A DNA stretch of 64,000 bases from Neobacillus cucumis (GTDB lineage Bacteria; Bacillota; Bacilli; Bacillales; Cytobacillaceae), in NCBI RefSeq assembly GCF_016908975.1, contig NZ_JAFBEX010000004.1, forward strand, positions 1-64,000, given 5' to 3'. Below, in pieces: positions 7,569 to 17,370 of the stretch (its first letter is position 1; each line of letters begins with the position of its first letter). A program made the position numbers and the translations under genes. Under the pieces are notes generated by a model. It saw only the letters and a program-made list of their open reading frames with translations. It ran no database searches and was not told the DNA's origin.

Positions 7569-9065
7569 CTAATACTCAAAATAGACAACTTTTGTTTCTG
7601 TGAAGAAATCTGCATTTGAGCTGCCGATTGAGTAGGATCCTGCACCTGATTGCTTTATACCGCCGAAAGGCATATGGGCTGCACTTGCGGTGCCATGGTT
7701 GATATGAAGCATTCCAGCTTCTACTTCATCCGCAAAGGTGAAAGCATCGGATAGATTAGTAGAAAAAATAGATGCGGCCAACCCATAGTCCACATTATTC
7801 GCTACTTCTAATGCTTGTTCCTTATTGTCTACTTCAATGACACATAAAACAGGTCCAAAGATTTCCTCTTTCGCTACACACATATTTGGGGTTACTAAAT
7901 CAAGCAAGGCTGGATGCATGTAAGCACCCTCTGAATACTCACCCTCCGTTAATACTTCTCCCCCAAACAGAAGGCGAGCCCCCTCTTTCACACCAATCTT
8001 CAAGTAATTTTGTACCGATTGTAAATGGCGTTTATTGACCAAAGGTCCCATTGTCGCCGTTGGTTCCCAAGCAGGTCCAACATTGATCTTCTTCATTTCC
8101 TGAAGAAGCGCCTCCGTTAATTCTTCTTTTTTCTCTTTTACGACAATCACACGGCTAAGGGAGGTGCATCGCTGCCCGCTGCAAGCAAAAGCGGCAGAAA
8201 CGATTTGTTTTGCTACAGCAGAAGCATCTTGATATTCCAGGACAACAGCAGGATTTTTCCCGCCAAGCTCTAATTGGGTCTTGGCTAATCGTCCAGCCGC
8301 TGTTTGATTAATTTTTATGCCTAACTCTGAAGAACCGGTAAAACTAATCCCCTTTACCAATGGATGATTAACAAGCGGGTCACCTACCATCGTGCCGCTT
8401 CCAACCACTAAGTTCACAACCCCATTTGGTACACCCGCTTCTTCTAATAGCTCCATTAATCGAACAGATGTCCATGGCGTGACAGATGCTGGTTTATAAA
8501 CAACTGTACAACCGTATGCTAAAGCAGGTGCAATTTTCCGAACAGGAGTTACAACCGGAAAGTTCCAAGGGGCAATGGCCGCAATCACGCCTAATGGCTT
8601 ACGAACCGTGGAATTCCACACATTTCCTCTTTCTCCTGGAAGCGTATTTCCTTCAATCCGGAATGCCTCCCCTGCACAAAACCGTGCTTCTTTGGCAGCA
8701 CGAAAAACTTCGCCTTTTGATTCGGACAAAGTTTTTCCTTGCTCCGCCGAAAGCATATAGGCTAATTCATCCACGTTTCGCTCAAGTAAATCAGCAAATT
8801 TGTATAGCACGGCACCACGATCTGGACCTGGCACCTTTGACCATTTTTTAAAGGCCGCATGCGCTGCTTCCACAGCTCGATTTACATCTGATTCATTGGA
8901 ATCTTGAAAGGAAGCTAATAATTGGTTATTTTTTGCAGCATTATAGATGGAAATGGTTTTCCCGCTGTTGCTATTCACCCATTCACCGTCAATCAAATTC
9001 CCATACACTTTTGCTTCATTTGCTTCAAGCCACTCAACCATACTGGAAGTTTGTGCTACCGTCAT
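7569..9065 (-). CDS. NAD(P)-dependent aldehyde dehydrogenase
   Basis: This 498-aa enzyme is a full-length member of the aldehyde dehydrogenase superfamily. It oxidises an aldehyde, plausibly a sugar-derived semialdehyde, to the acid. The oxyanion/cofactor segment APWNFPVVTPVRK, the general base Glu in LELGGKNPAV and the nucleophile Cys in CSGQRCTS are present. The ATG at 9065 is chosen over GTG at 9074 because AGGAGT lies seven bases before it. It is the last gene of the operon, 27 bp after the iron alcohol dehydrogenase, and the operon terminator lies beyond the split repeat. It is closest in character to succinate/alpha-ketoglutarate semialdehyde dehydrogenases, but the substrate is inferred only from context. 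Confidence 0.9.
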   Translation of the reverse strand: MTVAQTSSMVEWLEANEAKVYGNLIDGEWVNSNSGKTISIYNAAKNNQLLASFQDSNESDVNRAVEAAHAAFKKWSKVPGPDRGAVLYKFADLLERNVDELAYMLSAEQGKTLSESKGEVFRAAKEARFCAGEAFRIEGNTLPGERGNVWNSTVRKPLGVIAAIAPWNFPVVTPVRKIAPALAYGCTVVYKPASVTPWTSVRLMELLEEAGVPNGVVNLVVGSGTMVGDPLVNHPLVKGISFTGSSELGIKINQTAAGRLAKTQLELGGKNPAVVLEYQDASAVAKQIVSAAFACSGQRCTSLSRVIVVKEKKEELTEALLQEMKKINVGPAWEPTATMGPLVNKRHLQSVQNYLKIGVKEGARLLFGGEVLTEGEYSEGAYMHPALLDLVTPNMCVAKEEIFGPVLCVIEVDNKEQALEVANNVDYGLAASIFSTNLSDAFTFADEVEAGMLHINHGTASAAHMPFGGIKQSGAGSYSIGSSNADFFTETKVVYFEY

Positions 9066-9092
9066 GACATGCACTCCTAACTATGTAATTTC

Positions 9093-10283
9093 TTAATTTA
9101 ATACTTTCTCTTTCACACATGGTGCCATTAGCGTACGGCAAATGTTTTTTAAATCTTCCTTCGTCGTTCTCACAGGGTTAACCGGAACATTTCCAGATAA
9201 AATGGCTTCATCAACAATCGCATCTAAATGTTCCTCTTCGACACCATAATCAGATAACGTCTGAGTAATTCCAATATCCTTGTTTAATTGGCGAATCGCT
9301 TCAACGGCGCGTTCAGCTGCTTCTCTTTCCGTTAAATGATCGGTTTTTTCACCGAATATTCTGGCAATTTTAGCGAATTTTGCTGTATTTCCGATAAGAT
9401 TAAATTTCATTACTTCCGGTAAAAGGATGGCATTTACCACACCATGAGGGATTTTAAATTGCCCGCCAAGCGGCATCGCTAAGGCATGTGCCAAACCTAA
9501 TCTCGTGGTATTAAAAGCCATTGCAGCAATCGTACTCGCAAGCAGCATATCATGCCGTGCCTCAACATTTTCTCCTTGTACCACCGCTAAACGTAAGCTT
9601 TTGGCTATTAAACTCATGGATTGAAGAGATAAGGCTTCTGAGATCGGCTGGGTTGCTTTATTTACGTACGACTCCAGTGCATGTGTCAATGCATCCATGC
9701 CAGTAGCCGCTGTAATATGAGGAGGTAATGTTACCGTAAGTTCCGGATCGCATAAGGCTAATGACGGACAATTGTACATACTGCCAACACTTAGTTTTAA
9801 ATTAGCGGCTTTATCTGAAAGAACTGAAAATCTTGTCAGTTCACTTCCAGTTCCCGCTGTAGTTGGAATGGCAATGACAGGGGCACCTGGGGCAGGAACC
9901 AAATCGATTCCAACATAATCACGGATATTTCCTTTGTTTTTGATCATGAGACCAATGGCTTTTGCCGTATCAAGAGCACTTCCTCCGCCAACCCCGACAA
10001 CAAGATCGCAACCCATTTCTTTGGCAATTTCTGTTCCTTTATCAACTGATTCAATGGTTGCCTCCATTCCGACCTCAGTAAAAATCGTGTACGGAATACC
10101 AGCTTCTTCAAGCGGTGCCTCCAATCGCTGAACAATTCCAGCCTGTTTAACCCCTGGGTCACCTACGATGAGTACATTGGATCCACCTAATTTGGTTACA
10201 TGCTCGGCAAGCTTTTTAGCATATCCCCGTCCAAATTCAATCACTGTTGGCAGTTCATATCGGAAATTGGTTAATGTCAGCAT
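9093..10283 (-). CDS. iron-containing alcohol dehydrogenase
   Basis: This 396-aa group III (Fe-ADH) dehydrogenase interconverts an alcohol and an aldehyde or ketone with NAD(P). The nucleotide motif VGVGGGSALDTAKA and the metal ligands are clear: Asp and His in GMDALTHALES, and His residues in LAHALAMPLGG and FKIPHGVVNA. GAGGAGG precedes the ATG, which overlaps the stop of the upstream Ldh2-type gene within ATGCTGA, so translation is coupled. The substrate is unknown. Pairing with the aldehyde dehydrogenase downstream suggests successive oxidation of a hydroxy compound. Confidence 0.92.
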   Translation of the reverse strand: MLTLTNFRYELPTVIEFGRGYAKKLAEHVTKLGGSNVLIVGDPGVKQAGIVQRLEAPLEEAGIPYTIFTEVGMEATIESVDKGTEIAKEMGCDLVVGVGGGSALDTAKAIGLMIKNKGNIRDYVGIDLVPAPGAPVIAIPTTAGTGSELTRFSVLSDKAANLKLSVGSMYNCPSLALCDPELTVTLPPHITAATGMDALTHALESYVNKATQPISEALSLQSMSLIAKSLRLAVVQGENVEARHDMLLASTIAAMAFNTTRLGLAHALAMPLGGQFKIPHGVVNAILLPEVMKFNLIGNTAKFAKIARIFGEKTDHLTEREAAERAVEAIRQLNKDIGITQTLSDYGVEEEHLDAIVDEAILSGNVPVNPVRTTKEDLKNICRTLMAPCVKEKVLN

Positions 10284-11383
10284 TTATTAATAACCTCCTC
10301 TTGGTTTACGAACTCATTTTTAGAAAAAACAGCCTTTGCGAGGTCAACACCATATCTCTGTCCGATGTTGTCTAATTCCGCAGCTACCTTCTCAGGTAGT
10401 TCAATTCCATTTTTCTTTCGTTCTATCACCTTACGAAACTCAATTTCCCCAGGAATTAGAATTTCCTCTACCCCGTCGGCTTTTGGCTCTGCTTTTATTT
10501 CACTTATATAACGGTCTATTCTTTCCTTAAACAGCTCAATTGGAATAAACCGGTTAATATCAATCGCAATAAAAATGTGTCCTACATTCTGTGGCTCGTC
10601 CCAATTTTCATACATGTTATGGACGTATTTTCCAAAACCTGCGCCCGTTAGCACCCCTGCTAAAATATCAATAAACATAGAGATGGCATACCCCTTTGGC
10701 CCCCCAACAGGTAAAACAGCTCCTTCTAAAGCGTCATCCGCATTCGTAGTAGGCTTTCCATTCTTATCTACTGCCCATCCAAGCGGGATATCCTGCCCTT
10801 TTTGGGAAGCGACAATAATTTTTCCTCTTGCGACCACACTTGTTGCCATGTCTAAAATAAACGGTGCTTCTTTCCCCGCCGGCACGCCAATAGCTAGAGG
10901 ATTGGTGCCAATGAATGGTCTCTTACCGCCTGTTGGCGGCATCGTTTGTGAGGCATTGGACATGACTAATAAAATCATATCTTTTTCAATTGCCTTTAAA
11001 GTATAAAAGGCGCCCGTCCCAAAATGGTTCGACCCTTTAACTCCAACAATCGCAGCACCGTTTGCTTTGGCTTTTTCCATCGCAATTTCTACTGCTTTTG
11101 TTCCGACAACAGCACCTAAATTGTTATTCCCGTTTACTAAGACGGTGCTAGTATCCTCCGCTTCAATTTCTGGATCCGCAAAAGGATTGATCATATTTTT
11201 TTCAATTCTTTCAACATAGATCGCGGTCCTTACGACTCCATGTGAATCAACTCCGCGTAAGTCAGCTTGAATGAGAGAGTCGGCCACAATCTCAGCATTT
11301 TTTTTCAATACTCCAGCTTTTTCAAATACCTCTTGGCAAAAGAGTTGGAGTTTCTTCCAGTCATACTTGTTGGGCAAGGTCAT
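10277..11383 (-). CDS. Ldh2-family malate/lactate/ureidoglycolate-type dehydrogenase
   Basis: This 368-aa protein belongs to the non-Rossmann Ldh2 family (YlbC, AllD, ComC), NAD(P)-dependent dehydrogenases of 2-hydroxy acids. DLRGVDSHGVVR carries the conserved His/Asp region, and GSNHFGTGAFY and ATSVVARGKI follow in the usual order. The ATG at 11383 lies inside the end of the upstream RraA-like gene (23-bp overlap). AGAGAGG is about 11 bases before it. It is probably one dehydrogenation step in the operon's sugar-acid pathway. Confidence 0.88.
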   Translation of the reverse strand: MTLPNKYDWKKLQLFCQEVFEKAGVLKKNAEIVADSLIQADLRGVDSHGVVRTAIYVERIEKNMINPFADPEIEAEDTSTVLVNGNNNLGAVVGTKAVEIAMEKAKANGAAIVGVKGSNHFGTGAFYTLKAIEKDMILLVMSNASQTMPPTGGKRPFIGTNPLAIGVPAGKEAPFILDMATSVVARGKIIVASQKGQDIPLGWAVDKNGKPTTNADDALEGAVLPVGGPKGYAISMFIDILAGVLTGAGFGKYVHNMYENWDEPQNVGHIFIAIDINRFIPIELFKERIDRYISEIKAEPKADGVEEILIPGEIEFRKVIERKKNGIELPEKVAAELDNIGQRYGVDLAKAVFSKNEFVNQEEVINKC

Positions 11384-12056
11384 TCAACTCACAGCCTCTC
11401 TGTTTAAGGGTTTCATCCACCCATTTCCGATCTACTGTTCCATTTTCAATTGACTCAAGTATTTCTCTTTCGCGAATTTCCTGTGCCCTTACTTTGCGGA
11501 GAATTTCTTCAGCAAAATCATAGGGAACAACGGCAAGACCATCTTCATCCCCGACAATCAGGTCGCCCGGTTCCACTAGCATGCCATCTACCGAAATCGC
11601 CACATTCATTTCTCCTGGACCATCCTTATATGGACCACGATGGGTCACACCTTTTGCATAAACGGGGAAATCACTGTTTTGAAATGCTGCTAAATCACGA
11701 ATCGCCCCATCAATGATAAAACCGGCAATTCCTTTTTTCCGTGCAAGCTGCATCATGATTTCTCCAGCAATAGCATTGGTTGTATCTCCACCTGCATCCA
11801 CCACAATGACATCACCTGGTTGTGCCAAATCAATGGCTTTATGGACGAGAAGATTGTCCCCTGGTCTGGTTTTGACCGTAATCGCTGTGCCAATCAGTTT
11901 TCCTTCCTTATGATAAGGTCTAAGATTACTGCCAATCGCATGAATCCGATTTAAATTATCACTAATATGTGGGGTCACAACACTACGAAATTGTTCAACA
12001 AGACTTCTTTCCACTCTTCGCTTAATAGGTAATATACGAAAGCCGATATTAGTCAA
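11361..12056 (-). CDS. RraA-like / HMG-CHA aldolase-family protein (copy 1)
   Basis: This roughly 231-aa member of the RraA fold family includes 4-hydroxy-4-methyl-2-oxoglutarate aldolases, oxaloacetate decarboxylases and the RNase E regulator RraA. The metal/substrate region GDTTNAIAGEIMMQLARK and IIDGAIRDL with the Arg-Asp pair are conserved, which favours a catalytic lyase role. The start is probably TTG at 12056, seven bases after AAGGAGG; the TTG at 12062 is too close to it. It overlaps the LacI gene upstream and the Ldh2 gene downstream. A second family member, at 17371-18099, opens the same operon. Confidence 0.85.
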   Translation of the reverse strand: MTNIGFRILPIKRRVERSLVEQFRSVVTPHISDNLNRIHAIGSNLRPYHKEGKLIGTAITVKTRPGDNLLVHKAIDLAQPGDVIVVDAGGDTTNAIAGEIMMQLARKKGIAGFIIDGAIRDLAAFQNSDFPVYAKGVTHRGPYKDGPGEMNVAISVDGMLVEPGDLIVGDEDGLAVVPYDFAEEILRKVRAQEIREREILESIENGTVDRKWVDETLKQRGCELNDLAQQV

Positions 12057-13086
12057 ATACAATTCCTCCTTTTTTTCCTCCGCACGAATCTCTGATAATC
12101 AAGAATGGTTCAAGGGCAACCACTTCGGGGCTCATTTTTTCCGGGTCTTTGGATTCGATTAAATCAATTAACTTTTTAGCTGCAATTCCTCCCATTACAT
12201 ATGCCGGTTGTTTTACCGTAGTTAAGGGAGGATTTAAATGCTTCGACCAGATGGTTTCATCATAACCCACTAAGGCAATGTCTCCGGGAACCGTTAAATT
12301 CAATTTTTTGATACCCTCTAAAACCTCGAGCGTCATTACATTATTAGTAGAAAAGATCGCATCAGGTGGGTTGGGTCCTTTTATTAGGTTTTGAACAGCC
12401 GATACTATTTCCCCTTTTTGTTCACGTACAATATGAATGAGCGATGAATCGATTTTCATACCATTTTCTTTTAAAGCTTCTTGATAACCTTCTAATCTCT
12501 CTATTCTTGGGCTTATTCCTTCTGGAGGATAAAGAAAAATGGCAATTCTTTTTCGTCCTGATGCGATTAGATGGTTTACTGCTAATTTAGCTCCTTTCAC
12601 ATTGTTAACAGTGACCGTATTGACATCCATGTCATAAATTCTTCTATTGATCGAGACAAATGGAAATCCATTCTTGACGAGTTTTTGATATAATTCAATG
12701 TTTTTTAACGTAGGGTTTACAATCATCCCATCTAACTGTCTTATATCAAAAGAGCGAAAATGCTCTGCCTCGAGCTCTGCTTTTTCATTGGAATTAAAAA
12801 TCATTAAATTGTAGCCTAAACTTTGGCAGGTATCTTCCACACCCTCCAATACATTGGCCCAAAAAGGGTTTTGGAGATCGGAAAGAATCATTCCAATTAT
12901 ATTCGTCTTGGTAAGTTTCAAGCTTCTCGCTAAAGCATTTGGTTTATAATCTAATTCCTCTATTACTTTTAAAACCCGATTAATCGTTTCCTCCGTGTTC
13001 TGTTCAAGGTTGCCGTTGATGATTCTTGATACTGTTGATTTGGAAACATTGGCTTTCTTTGCAACATCTGCAATCGTTACTCTCAT
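12049..13086 (-). CDS. LacI-family regulator of the catabolic operon
   Basis: This 345-aa repressor has the N-terminal helix-turn-helix TIADVAKKANVSKSTVSRI, the hinge NALARSLK and a type I periplasmic-binding effector domain (GYDETIWSKHL near the end). GAGGT precedes the ATG. It is embedded in the operon between the permease gene and RraA copy 1, overlapping the latter by a few bases. It is the natural candidate to bind the four tandem AAAnCGnTTT operators at 18256-18308, which would make the operon autoregulated. The inducer is unknown. Confidence 0.9.
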   Translation of the reverse strand: MRVTIADVAKKANVSKSTVSRIINGNLEQNTEETINRVLKVIEELDYKPNALARSLKLTKTNIIGMILSDLQNPFWANVLEGVEDTCQSLGYNLMIFNSNEKAELEAEHFRSFDIRQLDGMIVNPTLKNIELYQKLVKNGFPFVSINRRIYDMDVNTVTVNNVKGAKLAVNHLIASGRKRIAIFLYPPEGISPRIERLEGYQEALKENGMKIDSSLIHIVREQKGEIVSAVQNLIKGPNPPDAIFSTNNVMTLEVLEGIKKLNLTVPGDIALVGYDETIWSKHLNPPLTTVKQPAYVMGGIAAKKLIDLIESKDPEKMSPEVVALEPFLIIRDSCGGKKGGIVFD

Positions 13087-13137
13087 ATCTATGACCTCAT
13101 TAATCTTAAATTATGGAACCTCCCCTTATCATAGCTT

Positions 13138-14040
13138 TTATCCTTTAACCCCACCAGCAGTAATCCCTTCAATCAAATATTTTTGGAAGAAAATAAAGAT
13201 AGCGAATAAAGGAATTAATGATAAGGTAGACATTGCAAATAATGCTCCCCATGAACTTTCTCCCATTGCATCAACAAACATTCTTAAACCAACAGCAACG
13301 GTTTGCATTTGAATATCACTTAAATAGAGAAGTTGGGTAAAGAAATCATTCCAGGTCCAAATGAACGTAAAGATCATCGTCGTAATCAATGCTGGTAATG
13401 AGAGTGGCATAATTAAATACCAATACATCCTTATAGGTCCACATCCGTCCATCTCAGCTGCTTCTTCTAATTCTTTTGGGATGGTACGCATAAACTGAAC
13501 CATGAGAAATACGAAGAATCCATCAGTGGCTAAAAATTTCGGCACTGTTAATGGGAGATACGTATTAATCCATTCGAGCTTATTAAACATGATATATTGC
13601 GGAATCACAGTGACATGAAACGGCAGCATTAATGTAATTAACATAATGGCAAAGAATACCTTTTTAAAGGTAAAATCTAATCTTGCAAAAGCATAAGCTG
13701 CCATTGAACACGATATGACATTTCCAATGATCGCCATAATCACGATGAAGAATGAATTCATAAAAAACTTTCCAAAAGTAACTCCGGAAACCCCCTTCCA
13801 GCCTTGAACATAATTATCAAATAACCATTTTTTAGGCCAAAAATTGGATCCTTGAAAGATTTCGGTATTTTCTTTAAAAGAGGCACTGACCATCCAAATA
13901 AGGGGGTAAAGCATTAATATTCCAACTGCAATAATAAAAACATGTAAAAGCAGTTTGGAGAGTCTCCTTTTCACTCTAATCGAATCATCCGTTTGAACTT
14001 CTGCAATATTGGGCTGACTAATCGCTTTGCTGGTTTCCAT
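13138..14040 (-). CDS. carbohydrate ABC transporter permease (MalG type)
   Basis: This 300-aa inner-membrane permease has six predicted membrane segments. The EAA loop, contact site for the ATPase, reads ELEEAAEMDGCGPIRMYW. The C-terminal IEGITAGGVKG is typical of MalG-like subunits. It forms the channel with the permease encoded just upstream. No ATPase gene is in the operon, so it probably shares the general MsmX-type ATPase, as is usual for Bacillus sugar transporters. Confidence 0.92.
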   Translation of the reverse strand: METSKAISQPNIAEVQTDDSIRVKRRLSKLLLHVFIIAVGILMLYPLIWMVSASFKENTEIFQGSNFWPKKWLFDNYVQGWKGVSGVTFGKFFMNSFFIVIMAIIGNVISCSMAAYAFARLDFTFKKVFFAIMLITLMLPFHVTVIPQYIMFNKLEWINTYLPLTVPKFLATDGFFVFLMVQFMRTIPKELEEAAEMDGCGPIRMYWYLIMPLSLPALITTMIFTFIWTWNDFFTQLLYLSDIQMQTVAVGLRMFVDAMGESSWGALFAMSTLSLIPLFAIFIFFQKYLIEGITAGGVKG

Positions 14041-14052
14041 CGAATTCTCCTC

Positions 14053-14934
14053 CTATTCCTGGTAGAACACCCATTTCTTTGATGTTCCAAATATGATGGC
14101 CGTAACGATTGCTACTGCAATAAGCAATACCCATGCCATTGCGGAAGCGTAGCCCATTTGGAAAAGTGTAAAGGCCTTTTGGAAGAGATATAACGTATAA
14201 AAAAGCGTCGAATCTAATGGTCCACCAGTTCCTCCACTAATGATGTAAGCTGGCGTAAAGGCTTGGAAGGCGTGAATAATTTGCATCACTAGATTAAAGA
14301 GAATAATGGGTGATAACATTGGGAGGGTAAGGCTAAAAAATTGTCTTATTTTACTGGCTCCATCTATTTTGGCCGCTTCGTATAATTCAAGAGGGATTTG
14401 TTTTAAACCAGCGAGAAAGATGACCATTGGTGCACCGAATTGCCAGATGGATAAAATAACTAGGGTATACAAAGCCGTATCTGGGGTGGAAATCCAGTTC
14501 ATACCATGAATTCCAAAATGGGCAAGTACTTTATTGAGTAACCCTTCACCGCCAAACAGCTGCCGCCATAAGAGTGATACCGCAACACTTCCACCAAATA
14601 AGGAAGGAATATAATAGGCTGCTCGATAAATCTTTAATCCTCTTAAACCTCTATTTAATAGAAGGGCAACACCTAAAGCAAACATGAGCTGTAATGGAAC
14701 ACTCAATAATACATAAGTAAGGGTTACTTTAACACTTGTTAAGTACTTGGGATCCTCGAACATATGTTTATAATTATCCATACCAATCCATTTTGGAGTG
14801 GTAAACATATCATAATTAGTAAAGGAAAGATAAAGGGAAGCGGCCATAGGAATGATACTTAACCCTATCAAACCTATTAGCCATGGACTCAGGAAGAGAT
14901 AACCAACGGCATTTTTTCTCCAAGTTTTTTTCAT
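14053..14934 (-). CDS. carbohydrate ABC transporter permease (MalF type)
   Basis: This roughly 293-aa permease has six membrane segments and the EAA loop ELYEAAKIDGASKIRQFF. It is the partner of the permease encoded 12 bp downstream. The start is uncertain. The ATG at 14934 is 15 bases from AGAGGAG, while an in-frame TTG at 14949 abuts that sequence. It lies downstream of the solute-binding protein gene, separated by a hairpin, as in many sugar operons where the binding protein is made in excess. Confidence 0.9.
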   Translation of the reverse strand: MKKTWRKNAVGYLFLSPWLIGLIGLSIIPMAASLYLSFTNYDMFTTPKWIGMDNYKHMFEDPKYLTSVKVTLTYVLLSVPLQLMFALGVALLLNRGLRGLKIYRAAYYIPSLFGGSVAVSLLWRQLFGGEGLLNKVLAHFGIHGMNWISTPDTALYTLVILSIWQFGAPMVIFLAGLKQIPLELYEAAKIDGASKIRQFFSLTLPMLSPIILFNLVMQIIHAFQAFTPAYIISGGTGGPLDSTLFYTLYLFQKAFTLFQMGYASAMAWVLLIAVAIVTAIIFGTSKKWVFYQE

Positions 14935-14961
14935 GATGGAATGATTCAACTCCTCTCTAGA

Positions 14962-15000
14962 TGTATAGACGGAGGGAATCTAACTTCCCCCCTCTATACA
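14962..15000 (-). other. intercistronic hairpin after the binding-protein gene
   Basis: TGTATAGA-GGAGGGA (14962-14977) pairs with TCCCCC-TCTATACA (14985-15000). There is no T run. Such stems after solute-binding-protein genes usually protect the upstream mRNA, raising binding protein over permeases. Confidence 0.55.
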
Positions 15001-15020
15001 GTTGCTAGATTAATGAAAGG

Positions 15021-16322
15021 CTATTGATTTAGAATGGTCTTTGCTTCGTTCATAAATTTGTCAGCAGCATCTTTTACGGACATTTTGCCGAATGAAATAG
15101 CGTTATAGTCATCCTTATAGGCTTGTTCAATTTGTGCGATTCCCATTGGAGGATAAGCAGCAGGCTTAGCTACTTTTAATGTTTCTTGAATAAAGTCAAC
15201 GGCATCCTTTTGTGCTGGTTCAAGAAGTGGCTTTACATAGTCGGCCATTTTTGTCGAACCTGGTGAACCTTGCTCAACCTTAAATAATTTAAGAGATTTT
15301 TCAGAGTTAACGAAGAAATTGATAAATTCTGCTGCTTCCTTAGGATGTTTTGATTTCGCCGAAACACTTAAGTATGCGCCTTCGATATATTCTCCTCTTT
15401 TTCCACCTGCAAGGGCTGGCATTTTGGCCATTTTTAATTGCCCATCTTTGATTTGCTGTTGATATAGATAAAGCTGATTAGCAGGGATTTGCTGCATAGC
15501 GATTTTTCCAGTTACAAACAAACTTTGCTCTAGTGGTGCATTTTGATATTCGGTAGAAGTTTCAGCTGTTGGCACGCCGCCTTTTTTACGAAGATCATCC
15601 CAGTAACTCCACCACTTAACTAATGTTTCTTTATCAAACGCTAGTTTTTTACCATCTTCAGTAAACAAATCTTGTCCATTTTGGCGAAGGAAATAACGGA
15701 ATTGCGGCTGAAGTGCTCCGCCGCCCATATCGGCCGAACCAGTAATCCCTTTCGCTTTAAGGGCAAGGGCTGTTTTAGCAAAATCATCCCATGTCCAGTC
15801 AGCAGCAGGTTGGGCCACTCCAAGCTTGTCGAATAATGATGGATTATAAACGAAGCCTGTCATCGTAACACCTTGAGCAATCATATAAAGGTTTCCATTA
15901 ATCTTCCCACTATTTACAACTGCCTTTGGAAAATTACTTTGATCAATCGTTTTATCCGTAACATAGCTTTCCATTTTTAGTAACGTATTTCGGTTCGCAT
16001 AATCACTTACATAGCTTGCATGCATTCCGAATACATCCGGTGCATTCCCACCTGCTGTTTGAGTGGAAAGCTTCTGCCAATAATCTCCCCATCCGCTTGC
16101 TTCCCGTTTAATTTTAATATTTGGATGCTCTTGTTCAAATTGATCGGCAATGGCATTGTATACTTCATTCCGCTTTGTGTCCCCCCACCAGGCGAAGCGA
16201 AGTTCTACTGGATCTTTCTTAGTAGCGCTGGTCGAAGCTTTATCACTGCTGCTGCATCCTGCCATTCCGATTAAAAGGAATACAGATACTAATGAAATCA
16301 AAAGCAGTTTCATTTTCTTCAT
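15021..16322 (-). CDS. extracellular sugar-binding lipoprotein of ABC transporter
   Basis: This 433-aa family 1 solute-binding protein starts with a lipoprotein signal: KKMKLLLISLVSVFLLIG then MAGC as lipobox. The mature protein should be anchored by the Cys and capture sugar for the two permeases encoded downstream. The domain typical of oligosaccharide binders follows (LRFAWWGDTKRNEVYNAI near the start). The ATG at 16322 has GGGGGAG eight bases upstream; the in-frame ATG at 16340 has none and would extend the signal peptide. The ligand is not predictable. Confidence 0.92.
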   Translation of the reverse strand: MKKMKLLLISLVSVFLLIGMAGCSSSDKASTSATKKDPVELRFAWWGDTKRNEVYNAIADQFEQEHPNIKIKREASGWGDYWQKLSTQTAGGNAPDVFGMHASYVSDYANRNTLLKMESYVTDKTIDQSNFPKAVVNSGKINGNLYMIAQGVTMTGFVYNPSLFDKLGVAQPAADWTWDDFAKTALALKAKGITGSADMGGGALQPQFRYFLRQNGQDLFTEDGKKLAFDKETLVKWWSYWDDLRKKGGVPTAETSTEYQNAPLEQSLFVTGKIAMQQIPANQLYLYQQQIKDGQLKMAKMPALAGGKRGEYIEGAYLSVSAKSKHPKEAAEFINFFVNSEKSLKLFKVEQGSPGSTKMADYVKPLLEPAQKDAVDFIQETLKVAKPAAYPPMGIAQIEQAYKDDYNAISFGKMSVKDAADKFMNEAKTILNQ

Positions 16323-16405
16323 ATAGGATTCTCCCCCCACATATTAATATCTTTCTGATAAAAGATGCATGATTATAAAAATGATAGGGCTTACATTTAA
16401 TAAAA

Positions 16406-17266
16406 CTAAGATAATACCGTTTTACCAACTGCTGAAAAATCTAATTCCCCATCTTTTATTGCTGCAGATTCAAATAAATTTAACGCAAACGAGGCCAGTG
16501 GTAGATTGTTTTCTGCACTTTCATTAATGGCAATCTGAATATCCTTTTTCATCAAACTGAGTTTAAAGCCTGGGGTGTAATCTCGTTTTGAAAGCGTGTC
16601 TGCTTTATTTAGGAGCATCCAAGAGGAACCTGAACTTTTGCCGATTACTTCTTTAATCACTTCTTTATCAATTTCCAATGTTTCCGCAAGTGCAATGGCT
16701 TCAGCAGAGGCCAGCATATGAATTCCGGCAAGCATTTGATTAATCGCTTTAATTGCCTTACCGGCTCCAACTGCTCCGACTAAATAAATATTTTCTGCCA
16801 TCGCATTTAAAACAGGACGGCATATTTCTAATAACTCTGGATCCCCGCCTGCCATAACGGTTAACGTGCCTTTTTTAGCCCCAATTGTCCCACCACTGAC
16901 TGGTGCATCTAAAACTCGTGCACCTTTTTCCTGATATACCGCATTGACCTTTTTCATCATATCCGGGGAACCTGAGGTCATTTCAATCAGTACTTGTCCC
17001 GGTTTTAACTGCTGTAAAACCTCCTCAGACAGCAAAACGGCTTCCATCTCTCTATCTTCCGGTAAAATACTAATCAAAACCTCACATTTGGAAACGATTT
17101 CAGCTGCTGAGCTTTCTTCGGTTGCCCCCGCTTGTTTTAGTTCTTCCACCGGCCCGCGATTTCGATGAGCAACAATGTGCAATTCAAAGCCATTTTTTAA
17201 CAGGTTCTTTGCCATTGGCAATCCCATCGCACCTAGCCCGATAAAACCAATCCTTTTTACATCCAT
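16406..17266 (-). CDS. GarR-like 2-hydroxy-3-oxopropionate / 3-hydroxyisobutyrate dehydrogenase family
   Basis: This 286-aa beta-hydroxyacid dehydrogenase has the N-terminal Rossmann motif IGFIGLGAMGLPMAKNL, the substrate loop DAPVSGGTIGAKKGTL and the catalytic Lys in GAGKAIKAINQML. These features define the tartronate-semialdehyde reductase/3-hydroxyisobutyrate dehydrogenase family. AGGAGG lies eight bases before the ATG. It is the second gene of the operon, after RraA copy 2, consistent with reducing an aldehyde released by an aldol cleavage. That pairing is inference. Confidence 0.9.
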   Translation of the reverse strand: MDVKRIGFIGLGAMGLPMAKNLLKNGFELHIVAHRNRGPVEELKQAGATEESSAAEIVSKCEVLISILPEDREMEAVLLSEEVLQQLKPGQVLIEMTSGSPDMMKKVNAVYQEKGARVLDAPVSGGTIGAKKGTLTVMAGGDPELLEICRPVLNAMAENIYLVGAVGAGKAIKAINQMLAGIHMLASAEAIALAETLEIDKEVIKEVIGKSSGSSWMLLNKADTLSKRDYTPGFKLSLMKKDIQIAINESAENNLPLASFALNLFESAAIKDGELDFSAVGKTVLS

Positions 17267-17289
17267 CCAGCCATCCTCCTGCTTTATAG

Positions 17290-17326
17290 AAGGCTAATAG
17301 AATACTTCTAGCATTCTATTAGCCTT
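17290..17326 (-). other. intercistronic hairpin
   Basis: AAGGCTAATAGAAT (17290-17303) pairs perfectly with ATTCTATTAGCCTT (17313-17326). It lies in the gap between RraA copy 2 and the reductase gene, without a T run. It is more likely an mRNA-stability or processing element than a full terminator. Confidence 0.5.
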
Positions 17327-17370
17327 GGTTTATTCCTACGTATTAAAAACTAGTCTTTAAGTGGTTATGT

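Noticed and set aside
7337..7645. 102-codon minus-strand frame
   Set aside because: It runs through the palindromic repeat and the end of the aldehyde dehydrogenase gene; no start signal and no motif.
10575..11006. 143-codon plus-strand frame
   Set aside because: Shadow of the Ldh2-family gene on the opposite strand, with no ribosome site.
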